From Cladorhizidae sp. MBARI D1340-BT2 (lineage: Eukaryota > Porifera > Demospongiae > Poecilosclerida > Cladorhizidae): a stretch of DNA of 64,000 nucleotides. This document shows positions 25,268 to 36,700 of the stretch, one piece after another. Location: NCBI GenBank assembly GCA_028752905.1, contig JAQNBH010000009.1:46609165-46673164 (forward strand), given 5' to 3'. Within the stretch, counting starts at the first letter, position 1, and each line of letters starts with the position of its first letter. Both the position numbers and the translations under genes were made by a program. A model generated the notes under the pieces. It was not told where the DNA came from. It did not search any database and saw only the letters and a list, made by a program, of their open reading frames with translations.

Positions 25268-25415
25268 GGTTTCTACCGCCTGGGTGTGGCCCACCAGGGC
25301 TTGGAGGAGTACGAGTCAGCAATGGTGTCCTATGCTGATGGACTTGTTGCAGACTCCAAGCAAGGTTCAATGCTGCATGGCCTGATTGAGGTCATGCTGA
25401 AGTCTCCTTACAGAG
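25268..25415 (+). CDS. TTC28: TTC28-like exon B: TPR continuation
   Basis: This exon encodes residues 63-111 and one base of codon 112. It reads GFYRLGVAHQGLEEYESAM, which completes the TPR begun in exon A, then a helix ending in LIEVMLKSPYR. Acceptor TTGTAG is at 25,262-25,267 and donor GTACGT at 25,416 in phase 1. The split codon joins G to GC, giving Gly before NFGPKLDKF. The aligned vertebrate segment has the same layout (AYFRQGVALQYLGRHADAL, then VEAAMKSPMR). The exon is short and its reading frame is interrupted by stops on both sides, so splicing is required. Confidence 0.85.
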
Positions 25416-25541
25416 GTACGTACCAACATTAGTGCAGCTCCCTGGTAGTAATAAGTTGCTAGACACTACACTTGAGTGAGGTGTGTGGAGTGTGTGTGGT
25501 GGTGCTACTTCATGCTGTGTTTTTGTGTTTCTGTCATTCAG

Positions 25542-28500
25542 GCAACTTTGGGCCCAAACTAGACAAATTTGAAAACCTCAAATTGGACAAGAATCCGTTC
25601 ATCATCACCTCTGTCATTGGCCAGGAGTTGCAGACTGTCAACCAGCCAGAGTGTGCGGTGAAGATCCTTGAAGCAGCTCGTGCTATCGGCACTGACAGCT
25701 TGAAGCTGGAGGCCTCTCTGATGCAGGCTCTGGGAAGGGTGCATTGGCTCCTGGCCAACACTGAGAAGGCCCTCTATTACATGGAGAGAGATCTTGAGAT
25801 CAACAACACCCTCAACGATGACATAGGCTGCTGCCGTGCCAGGGACAACCTTGGCATAGCCTACTTCTCTCTGGGTCGCTATGAAGAGGCAGTGAGACAC
25901 CACTCAGAGCAGCTGGCCATCGCACAAGCAAGGAAGGAACTCCTAGAAATGATCAACTCTCTCACACGTCTGGGTAATGCCTACGCCAAGCAGTGCGACT
26001 ATCCCAAAGCCCTCAGGGCATACAAGGACTCGCTGAAGCTCTCCAAGGAAAGTGGAGATGACATTCTAATTGCCAGAGCTTTCAGCAACTTGGGTCGTAC
26101 TCAACTCAGCCACAGCGACGTAGAGAAGGCCATCATGTGGCACCATCAACATCTCAGTTTCGCCAAGGAGACCAAGAACAAGCTGGAGGAAGCCGAGGCC
26201 TACGGACACTTGGGCCACGCCTGCTTTGTCAAGTGCAACTACGAGCAGTCGATGATGTTCTACCAGCAGCTGCTTTCCGTGGCTGTGCAACTGAATGACA
26301 TAAGTCTCAAGTCCCGTGCCTACGGAGGCATGGGCCAGGCCAACAAGGCCATGGGGAGCCTCAGCCACGCCCAGAGCTGTCGTGAACAGCAACTCAAGTT
26401 GTGCAAGGATACGGGGGACCAGGAGGGAGAGGGCGTGGCCCTCAACCACTTGGGACATATCTATAAGGCCTCAGGCAAAATAGGCCAAGCCATGCAGTTC
26501 TACTCTGATGCTTTGCACTTGTCTAAGAAACTTCACGACAGGGTTGGGGAGGGGAGGGCCTACTCCCACTTGGGCAGTTGCCACATAGCACTGGGCAACT
26601 ACAGAGAGGCTGTGGGCTGTTACCAGAAAGAACTCAATGCCGCCCATGAGTCTGGCCTTAAGAACAGCGAGGCCATCACCCTGGGCCATCTGGGGACAGC
26701 CTACTTGGCACTAGAAAACTTTGAGTCTTCCCTAGACCACATGCAGCAGAGCTTGCAGCTGGCACAGGAGATTGAGGACAGCACAGTGGAGTGCCAAGCT
26801 CTGGCCAACCTCGGATACTACCACACATCGACCAAGGAGTACTCAGAGGCCGTCTCTTTCTTGAGCAGGTCGCTGAAGCTCGCGCAGGCCCATAAGGACC
26901 ACGTCAGTGAGAGCAAGATCTGCCACAACTTGGCCATCTGCCATGAGGCGCTGACCAACTACCCTCAGGCTATCCACTACTACCAGCACGACCTGGCGGT
27001 GGCCAAGGAGGGCCAGGACAAGGAGGCCATGACGAAGGCCTGCGAGAAGCTCATCAGAGCCTACACTGAGATGGGTGACAAGGAGCAGGCAGACATCTAC
27101 CGCAGGAAGGTGCACACCATAGCTAAGGACATTCAGAACACATCTGGCAAGTGCACCTTCTGGAACCAGATAGCAGAAGACGCTCTCAGTTCTGGAGATA
27201 ATGACAAAGCCATCGATTATTACGAGAGTTTGCTGAAGGAAGCCAAGAAGGAGCAACACCAGACCTATGAGGGCCTGGCCTACTGTGGACTAGGCAATGC
27301 GTACCTGTCGTGCGGGGACTACGAGCACGCTCTCAGCTATCACAGACGGGATCTGAACGTCAGGAAGACCACTGGCGATGCTGTAGGAGAGTGCCACGCC
27401 TACGGGAACATGGGGGCTGCCTGCAATGCGCTGGGGCAACATGCGCAGTCAGTGGACTGCTATGAACACCAACTGGCCATAGCCAAGCAGCTGGATAACA
27501 CACTGCTCGTGTCCAAGGGTTACAGCTGCTTGGGGATAGTGCACCGCAACATGAAGAGCTACCAGAAGGCCTTGCACTACCACCAGGAACAGCTGGCTAG
27601 TGTTCTAGGCCTCTCTGACAATGTGATGGAGCAGGCCAGCGCCTATGCCAACCTGGGGGACTCGTACGAGGCAGTAGGGGACTACCAAAGTGCAGTCAAG
27701 CACCACAACCAACACTTGTTGCTGGCACAACAAGCTCAGGATGAGATGGTGCAGATACGAGCGCTGAGCAGTCTGGGACGGGCTCACAGAGGGCTGGGCA
27801 ATCTCCGCAGGGCACTGTTCTTCTTTGAGCAGCAGCTGAAGCTTGCTAAAGGCATCTCTGATGAGTACATTGAGGCCGAGTGCTATGCAGATAAAGGAGG
27901 TATCCAGATGTACCTGGGGGAGTATAGCAATGCCTTGGACTCCTTCTCCTGCCAGCTGCAGCTCTCCCGGCAGCTGCAGGATGCCTTCAGCGAGGCACTG
28001 GCTGCCTCTGGGATGGGAGAGGTGCACAGTCGTCTTGGCAACCACAGGGAGGCCATGGACTACCATAAGCTGGACCTCAGAATCTCTAGTGCCCACCAGT
28101 TTGTTGACGGAGAGGTTCGGGCACTAGGCAACATTGCTGAAACATGTGAGAGTATCTGTGAGTACAAGAGCGCCATCGAGTTCCGAGAGAAACAGCTGAC
28201 TGCAGCTGATGCCTTGCTGGACAGCTTCGTGAAGGCTCTGGCCTTCATTGGACTGGGTAAGGTCTACATCAAGATAGGCGAGTACAACAGAGCCATTACC
28301 TTACTAAAGCAAGCCCTCAGCCTGATTATGGAGAAGTCTTCTGAAGCCATTCATGCTCAAACTGAGATAGAGGCCGAGGCTAGGATTCGGTTCTACTTGG
28401 GCCTGTCCTTCTATTACCAATGTCACTATGATGCATCAGTGGTGTACCTGCAGAAGGCACTTCCTCTGTTTGAGCACATGCGGCAACATGTGGGCCATTA

Positions 28501-30079
28501 TGACCACACCACCAAGCAGACACTGGAGCTGTACCCTATCCTCTTCCAGACCCTCATCAACATCTTGGTCAGACAGAACAAGGTAGAAGGTGCTCTGGAG
28601 ATGGCCGAGATGGAGCGAAACCGTGCCATAGCTGACTCCCTCATCCAGCGGGAAGTGAACCAGGAGGTTTTGGAGGCCAATGGCTTGCTTCAACATTACA
28701 TGCCGCACTCCTCCTCTATCCAGGAGGCCATCGACACCATCCAAACTCAAGTGCTCTACTTCTCTGTGGCTCTCAACCACGTCTTCATCTGGCTCCTCCA
28801 CCCCAAGAGTGGCGTCGTGCAGTTCCAGAAGGTTGACATGACCGAGTTCAGCATGCCGGGCTCTGACAGCACCTCTGTGTACAGCGAGACAAGCTCCAGC
28901 TATGTGCAGCCTCTCATAGACATTGTGTCTGCTGTGCGCGAGTCTCTAGGCGTGGAGCAACGCTTCAAGATGTCCGCCAAGAGTCTGTGCTCTGCCACTT
29001 CTGAAGAGTTGGACTCCGGGGAGGATAACGAATCACTGGTTGGCTCTGGCTCCACGGCTTCTGCCCCAACCCTCCATCCCAGCAAGGGAGAGTCCGGCAG
29101 CAAGGGGAGTGCTCGGCACATCAACATGCAACCTGTCCATGAGCTCTACGACATCCTCATCAAGCCGCTGGAATACGCCCTGCCACGGCCGTCCGGTGGC
29201 TCTGGCGGGAGACTCACCATCATACCTGACAAGGAGCTCTATCTGGTCCCTTTTGGCCTGCTCAAAGGAGAAGGTGGCACTGAGTGTTTGTACGAGAGGT
29301 TCCACCTTCAGTTTGCACCATCTCTCCAGTCCCTTACTCTGGCCAAGAAGGTAGCCAAGGGTAAGGAGTATATCAGAGCACACACTTCCATCAGCAACGA
29401 CTCCTCCAATGTGCAGATGAAGACAGCACTGCAGCGATCGCTGTCCACGATGGCCACTGGTGCAGAGGTCAACGGCCATGTTCAGAAGGAGGCTCTGGTG
29501 ATGGGCTGCCCTAGCATCCCGCTCACTGCCTCCAACTGCAACTGGCAGTCGCTGAAAGGTGTGGAGAAGGAGATCAAGCTGATAGCGGACCTGCTGCAGT
29601 CTCCCGCCCTCCTCCTGCATGCTGCTAGCAAGGACTATTTCCTGGAGAAGCTGAGCGACGTGGACAGCGTGCATTTGGCTGTCTATGTGTCGTGGGGGCG
29701 GTGTGAGTTGGTACTGGCTCCTACGGACAACAGGAGAGGAGGGGGGAAGAGTGAGAATAATGACGATGTCACACGCAGCAATGAAGGGGCAGTGGCTCTG
29801 GAGCCTTCTCATTACACCATCACTGCCAGCGACATCTTGGCCAGGACTATGAGTGCCAAGCTGGTGGTGCTCAGTGCTTCTCATCGCAGCGAGTCTGCAC
29901 ACATTCCGTCCAAGGGCCTTATGTGCATGGCCCAGGTCTTCCTCGCTGCTGGGGCCCAGTGTGTGTTGCTTCCTCTGTGGCCCTCCAGCTTCCAGGCCTC
30001 GAGGCTGATGATGAACGCCTTCTACAGTAGTCTCATCTACGGCAGCAAGGCCAGCCGGGCCCTACGCTATGCCATGCAG
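25542..30079 (+). CDS. TTC28: TTC28-like exon C: about two dozen TPRs and main CHAT domain
   Basis: One uninterrupted 4,538-bp exon covers residues 112-1624. Residues about 140-1150 are consecutive TPRs with a 40-residue pitch, typical of the LGN/rapsyn-like class (pattern A-x-x-x-L-G-x-x-Y-x-x-x-G-x-Y-x-x-A). A CHAT (caspase HetF-associated with TPRs) domain starts near residue 1175 (QVLYFSVALNHVFIWLL), has a Ser/acidic insert near 1260-1310, and continues through LTIIPDKELYLVPFGLL, SVHLAVYVSWG and GAQCVLLPLWPSSFQASRLM. The CHAT dyad is lost: Tyr at 29,684-29,686 and Ser at 29,879-29,881 replace the expected His and Cys. Acceptor CATTCAG precedes 25,542. The donor is CAG/GTGTGT at 30,080. 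The open frame continues only 12 codons past the donor. Vertebrate TTC28 splits this region over many exons. Confidence 0.93.
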
Positions 30080-30207
30080 GTGTGTGTGGGTGTGGTGTGG
30101 GTGACGCCATGCATGTGAGTGTGTGTGTGTGCTGCTACGCCACGCAGGTGTGTGTGTCACTATGCCATGCAGGTGTGTGTGTGTGTGTGTGTGTGACTAT
30201 GCCATGC

Positions 30208-30238
<31 letters not shown>

Positions 30239-30604
30239 ACTATGCCATGCAGGTGTGAGTGTGTGAGTGTGTGTGACTATGCCATGCAGGTGTGAGTGTG
30301 TGTGTGTGTGTCACTATGCCATGCAGGTGTGTGTGTGTGTGTGTGACTATGCCATGCAGGTGTGTGAGTGTGTGTGTGTGTTTCACTATGCCATGCAGGT
30401 GTGAGTGTGTGTCACTATGCCATGCAGGTGTGAGTGTGTGTGACTATGCCATGCAGGTGTGTGTGTGTGTCACTATGCCATGCAGGTGTGAGTGTGTGTG
30501 AGTGTGTGTCACTATGCCATGCAGGTGTGTGTGTGCATGTAGCAGGTTGTGGTGTGCTCTCTCTCTCACTGTGTGATCATGTCCACCATGACGTACCCCT
30601 GTAG
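30080..30604. repeat. Intronic tandem repeat built from the exon C donor
   Basis: Between 30,095 and 30,535 the sequence CTATGCCATGCAGGTGTG, which is the last bases of exon C plus its donor, recurs about 12 times with variable (GT)n spacers. The first copies (near 30,102 and 30,136) are imperfect. Read through from the true donor, the frame meets TGA at 30,116. Exon D begins at 30,605 after CCCTGTAG. Confidence 0.92.
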
Positions 30605-30778
30605 GTGGTGCACACTAGCGGCAAGTACGGGCACCCTGCTAACTGGGCTGGCTACATGCTGCTAGGCAAAGATGTGGTGCTACGAGATCGCTCACTGGAC
30701 TTGGCACGCTCCATGAGACAGATGTTGCAGTCACCCCCAGATCATCTGCTAGGGGCTCTGCGCACACTTCAAAACATG
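30605..30778 (+). CDS. TTC28: TTC28-like exon D: end of CHAT domain
   Basis: This exon encodes residues 1625-1682 in phase 0 at both ends. It reads VVHTSGKYGHPANWAGYMLL then GKDVVLRDR, matching the C-terminal CHAT segment of TTC28 (KAFSHPSNWAGFMLIGSDV). The NWAGY/F block is the usual end of the CHAT fold, where the last strand packs. It continues as a helix ending ALRTLQNM. Acceptor CCCTGTAG and donor GTGGGT at 30,779. It joins in frame to exon E, whose VGNSLKRI corresponds to VEKSLQRI in vertebrates. Confidence 0.88.
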
Positions 30779-31545
30779 GTGGGTGTGGCCACAAGCTGCA
30801 TGTGCACACACATACATACAAAACATGGGCTATTCGATGACATGCCAACAGGCCAGGCCATCTGGGTCCAGTAGGACGGTGCCGAACTTGCCAGCCCCGA
30901 GTTGAGGGAGTTGCATACTGTAGGTCATCTGAGGCGGCCTGGAAAGAAGTGATGGTCTCCTCTACCTGTGGGTCCTTGTGAGTCCTGATGACCCAGAAGC
31001 ATCCTCACAGTCGCCTACCCGCAGGTCCTGGTAGTCCTGCAGCACCCTCACAGCCCCTCCACCCACGGGTTGGCCTGCAGCACCCTCACAGCCCCCCCCT
31101 CTACCCGGGGGAAATAAGCCAATATTCTGGGGGTATATAATGTAGCAATGCTGACTGGTGGATTTTTTTGTTGCTATTTGTGTTTTGTACCGACTTAGAA
31201 AAGATTAAGTCAGTGTAATGATGATGTAATGATGATGTAATGCTAGTCCTTAGTGAGTATTGTAATTTAGAACTTTCTAGATTGGGTTGAAGATAACTGC
31301 TTAATTAATTAACCTTTACTCTGATAGATGAGCAGGTGATGTCATTCTGTGGGTATGAGTGGCTAGGTGTGTGTACTTATCTTGACCTTATTTAGCTAGG
31401 GGTCATTGAGTTTTTGTGTATGAATAATGTGATCTGCAGACTGCATTCAGACAAGAACTCTTCTATACTTCAAACATATCACAGTCAGCTCGTGTTTGTC
31501 TTTCAGGTTTAAAATTTAAACAAATTATATTGGCCCAACCGCTTG
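30779..31545. other. Intron, unique sequence
   Basis: No certain gene. About 30,850-31,110 contains a duplicated CAGCACCCTCACAGCCCC-type segment and, on the minus strand at 30,830-30,928, a 32-codon frame with LGAGKFGTV (see findings). From 31,130 the sequence is AT-richer with a short TAATGATGATG repeat. Nothing else is recognised. Confidence 0.5.
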
Positions 31546-33313
31546 AGTGTGTCCTACGTGGATAGAGACTGTGGGTGTGTCCTACGTGGATAGAGACTGT
31601 GGGTGTGTTCTACGTGGATAGCAGACTGTGGGTGTGTCCTACGTGGATAGCAGACTGTGGGTGTGTGTCCTACGTGGATAGAGACTGTGGGTGTGTCCTA
31701 CGTGGATAGAGACTGTGGGTGTGTTCTACGTGGATAGCAGACTGTGGGTGTGTCCTACGTGGATAGCAGACTGTGGGTGTGTGTCCTACGTGGATAGAGA
31801 CTGTGGGTGTGTCCTACGTGGATAGAGACTGTGGGTGTGTTCTACGTGGATAGCAGACTGTGGGTGTGTCCTACGTGGATAGCAGACTGTGGGTGTGTGT
31901 CCTACGTGGATAGAGACTGTGGGTGTGTCCTACGTGGATAGAGACTGTGGGTGTGTTCTACGTGGATAGCAGACTGTGGGTGTGTCCTACGTGGATAGCA
32001 GACTGTGGGTGTGTGTCCTACGTGGATAGAGACTGTGGGTGTGTCCTACGTGGATAGAGACTGTGGGTGTGTTCTACGTGGATAGCAGACTGTGGGTGTG
32101 TCCTACGTGGATAGCAGACTGTGGGTGTGTGTCCTACGTGGATAGAGACTGTGGGTGTGTCCTACGTGGATAGCAGACTGTGGGTGTGTCCTACGTGGAT
32201 AGCAGACTGTGGGTGTGTGTCCTACGTGGATAGCAGACTGTGGGTGTGTCCTACGTGGATAGAGACTGTGGGTGTGTCCTACGTGGATAGAGACTGTGGG
32301 TGTGTCCTACGTGGATAGAGACTGTGAGTGTGTCCTACGTGGATAGAGACTGTGGGTGTGTCCTACGTGGATAGAGACTGTGGGTGTGTCCTACGTGGAT
32401 AGAGACTGTGAGTGTGTCCTACGTGGATAGAGACTGTGGGTGTGTCCTACGTGGATAGCAGACTGTGGGTGTGTCCTACGTGGATAGCAGACTGTGGGTG
32501 TGTGTCCTACGTGGATAGAGACTGTGGGTGTGTCCTACGTGGATAGCAGACTGTGGGTGTGTGTCCTACGTGGATAGCAGACTGTGGGTGTGTCCTACGT
32601 GGATAGAGACTGTGGGTGTGTCCTACGTGGATAGAGACTGTGGGTGTGTCCTACGTGGATATTGGGTGTGTCCTACGTGGATAGAGACTGTGGGTGTGTC
32701 CTACGTGGATAGAGACTGTGGGTGTGTCCTACGTGGATAGAGACTGTGGGTGTGTCCTACGTGGATAGAGACTGTGGGTGTGTCCTACGTGGATAGAGAC
32801 TGTGGGTGTGTCCTACGTGGATAGAGACTGTGGGTGTGTCCTACGTGGATAGCAGACTGTGGGTGTGTGTCCTACGTGGATAGCAGACTGTGGGTGTGTC
32901 CTACGTGGATAGAGACTGTGGGTGTGTCCTACGTGGATAGAGACTGTGGGTGTGTCCTACGTGGATATTGGGTGTGTCCTACGTGGATAGAGACTGTGGG
33001 TGTGTCCTACGTGGATAGAGACTGTGGGTGTGTCCTACGTGGATAGAGACTGTGGGTGTGTCCTACGTGGATAGAGACTGTGGGTGTGTCCTACGTGGAT
33101 AGAGACTGTGGGTGTGTCCTACGTGGATAGAGACTGTGGGTGTGTCCTACGTGGATAGAGACTGTGGGTGTGTCCTACGTGGATAGCAGACTGTGGGTGT
33201 GTCCTACGTGGATAGAGACTGTGGGTGTATCCTACATGGATAGAGACTGTGGGTGTATCCTACATGGATAGAGACTGTGGGTGTATCCTACATGGATAGA
33301 GACTGTGGGTGTG
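31546..33313. repeat. Minisatellite, 28/29-bp unit, about 62 copies, with higher-order repeats
   Basis: Units contain GTGTCCTACGTGGATAGAG or GATAGCAGACTGTGG. Variants (TTCTACG, extra GT, AGCAGA) recur in fixed order to give five 116-bp higher-order repeats (marker TTCTACG at 31,608, 31,724, 31,840, 31,956 and 32,072). A 306-bp block is duplicated at about 32,500-33,060. Units near 33,225-33,300 are diverged (TATCCTACATGG). Confidence 0.96.
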
Positions 33314-33789
33314 TGTTATGCCACAGCCCTTGCTATTGTAGTACTGGCCTGAAGGGCAGTAGCCTAACCTACTAACTAGTTCAAGTCTTCTGTAGTTGAT
33401 AATGATGTAATCGTGCAATTTAACTTTAGTACAGTATATTACACAGTGCCTAGCCTGGTGCCCTTAATTAGCTGCCAGGTGCTCACCTATGACCAAATAT
33501 GGGTAAGTGCAATAATATTACTGATGTGGTTGTCCGATCATATGCTAGCGTATGCATGTATCATGTTCAGTAATCAAGGTCATGGAGTTCATGCAAGCCT
33601 GAGATGTCTGCTGTAAGAGCTCATCGGCACCTTGGGTATAGAGTCGCACCTTGCCATGTTAGGGCCCCAACAGTGTGTCCTACGTGGATAGAGACAGGGT
33701 GTGTGTCCTACATGGATAGAGACAGGGTGTGTGTCCTACGTGGATAGAGACAGGGTGTGTGTCCTACTCCTTGCTTGAAGGGCAAAGAC
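33314..33789. other. Unique spacer with a small outlying 28-bp cluster
   Basis: Mostly unique intron sequence with no recognised gene. At 33,673-33,765 three units related to the preceding array reappear (GTGTCCTACGTGGATAGAGA followed by CAGGG), separated from it by 360 bp. A similar CTTGCT...GAAGGGCA segment flanks both sides, which suggests a duplication of the array edge. Confidence 0.7.
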
Positions 33790-36700
33790 CGACCACAGAG
33801 TGGTATCTGCAGCTACATAGGTTGTGATCAGTGACCACAGAGTGGTATCTGCAGCTACATAGGTTGTGATCAGTGACCACAGAGAGAGTGGTATCTGCAG
33901 CTACATAGGTTGTGATCAGTGACCACAGAGTGGTATCTGCAGCTACATAGGTTGTGATCAGTGACCACAGAGAGAGTGGTATCTGCAGCTACATAGGTTG
34001 TGATCAGTGACCACAGAGAGAGTGGTATCTGCAGCTACATAGGTTGTGATCAGTGACCACAGAGAGAGTGGTATCTGCAGCTACATAGGGTGTGATCAGT
34101 GACCACAGAGAGAGTGGTATCTGCAGCTACATAGGGTGTGATCAGTGACCACAGAGAGAGTGGTATCTGCAGCTACATAGGTTGTGATCAGTGACCACAG
34201 AGAGAGTGGTATCTGCAGCTACATAGGTTGTGATCAGTGACCACAGAGAGAGTGGTATCTGCAGCTACATAGGGTGTGATCAGTGACCACAGAGAGAGTG
34301 GTATCTGCAGCTACATAGGGTGTGATCAGTGACCACAGAGAGAGTGGTATCTGCAGCTACATAGGTTGTGATCAGTGACCACAGAGAGAGTGGTATCTGC
34401 AGCTACATAGGGTGTGATCAGTGACCACAGAGAGAGTGGTATCTGCAGCTACATAGGGTGTGATCAGTGACCACAGAGAGAGTGGTATCTGCAGCTACAT
34501 AGGGTGTGATCAGTGACCACAGAGAGAGTGGTATCTGCAGCTACATAGGGTGTGATCAGTGACCACAGAGAGAGTGGTATCTGCAGCTACATAGGGTGTG
34601 ATCAGTGACCACAGAGAGAGTGGTATCTGCAGCTACATAGGGTGTGATCAGTGACCACAGAGAGAGTGGTATCTGCAGCTACATAGGTTGTGATCAGTGA
34701 CCACAGAGAGAGTGGTATCTGCAGCTACATAGGGTGTGATCAGTGACCACAGAGTGGTATCTGCAGCTACATAGGTTGTGATCAGTGACCACAGAGAGAG
34801 TGGTATCTGCAGCTACATAGGGTGTGATCAGTGACCACAGAGAGAGTGGTATCTGCAGCTACATAGGTTGTGATCAGTGACCACAGAGAGAGTGGTATCT
34901 GCAGCTACATAGGTTGTGATCAGTGACCACAGAGTGGTATCTGCAGCTACATAGGTTGTGATCAGTGACCACAGAGTGAGTGGTATCTGCAGCTACATAG
35001 GTTGTGATCAGTGACCACAGAGTGAGTGGTATCTGCAGCTACATAGGTTGTGATCAGTGACCACAGAGAGAGTGGTATCTGCAGCTACATAGGTTGTGAT
35101 CAGTGACCACAGAGAGAGTGGTATCTGCAGCTACATAGGTTGTGATCAGTGACCACAGAGAGAGTGGTATCTGCAGCTACATAGGTTGTGATCAGTGACC
35201 ACAGAGAGAGTGGTATCTGCAGCTACATAGGTTGTGATCAGTGACCACAGAGAGAGTGGTATCTGCAGCTACATAGGGTGTGATCAGTGACCACAGAGAG
35301 AGTGGTATCTGCAGCTACATAGGTTGTGATCAGTGACCACAGAGAGAGTGGTATCTGCAGCTACATAGGTTGTGATCAGTGACCACAGAGAGAGTGGTAT
35401 CTGCAGCTACATAGGGTGTGATCAGTGACCACAGAGAGAGTGGTATCTGCAGCTACATAGGGTGTGATCAGTGACCACAGAGAGAGTGGTATCTGCAGCT
35501 ACATAGGTTGTGATCAGTGACCACAGAGAGAGTGGTATCTGCAGCTACATAGGTTGTGATCAGTGACCACAGAGAGAGTGGTATCTGCAGCTACATAGGG
35601 TGTGATCAGTGACCACAGAGAGAGTGGAATCTGCAGCTACATAGGGTGTGATCAGTGACCACAGAGAGAGTGGTATCTGCAGCTACATAGGTTGTGATCA
35701 GTGACCACAGAGAGAGTGGTATCTGCAGCTACATAGGGTGTGATCAGTGACCACAGAGAGAGTGGTATCTGCAGCTACATAGGGTGTGATCAGTGACCAC
35801 AGAGAGAGTGGTATCTGCAGCTACATAGGGTGTGATCAGTGACCACAGAGAGAGTGGTATCTGCAGCTACATAGGGTGTGATCAGTGACCACAGAGAGAG
35901 TGGTATCTGCAGCTACATAGGGTGTGATCAGTGACCACAGAGAGAGTGGTATCTGCAGCTACATAGGGTGTGATCAGTGACCACAGAGAGAGTGGTATCT
36001 GCAGCTACATAGGTTGTGATCAGTGACCACAGAGAGAGTGGTATCTGCAGCTACATAGGGTGTGATCAGTGACCACAGAGTGGTATCTGCAGCTACATAG
36101 GTTGTGATCAGTGACCACAGAGAGAGTGGTATCTGCAGCTACATAGGGTGTGATCAGTGACCACAGAGAGAGTGGTATCTGCAGCTACATAGGTTGTGAT
36201 CAGTGACCACAGAGAGAGTGGTATCTGCAGCTACATAGGTTGTGATCAGTGACCACAGAGTGGTATCTGCAGCTACATAGGTTGTGATCAGTGACCACAG
36301 AGTGAGTGGTATCTGCAGCTACATAGGGTGTGATCAGTGACCACAGAGTGAGTGGTATCTGCAGCTACATAGGTTGTGATCAGTGACCACAGAGAGAGTG
36401 GTATCTGCAGCTACATAGGTTGTGATCAGTGACCACAGAGAGAGTGGTATCTGCAGCTACATAGGTTGTGATCAGTGACCACAGAGAGAGTGGTATCTGC
36501 AGCTACATAGGTTGTGATCAGTGACCACAGAGAGAGTGGTATCTGCAGCTACATAGGTTGTGATCAGTGACCACAGAGAGAGTGGTATCTGCAGCTACAT
36601 AGGGTGTGATCAGTGACCACAGAGAGAGTGGTATCTGCAGCTACATAGGGTGTGATCAGTGACCACAGAGAGAGTGGTATCTGCAGCTACATAGGTTGTG

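Noticed and set aside
25534..29902. Many minus-strand and off-frame plus-strand open frames across exon C
   Set aside because: All overlap the TPR/CHAT coding frame, which has clear homology along its full length.
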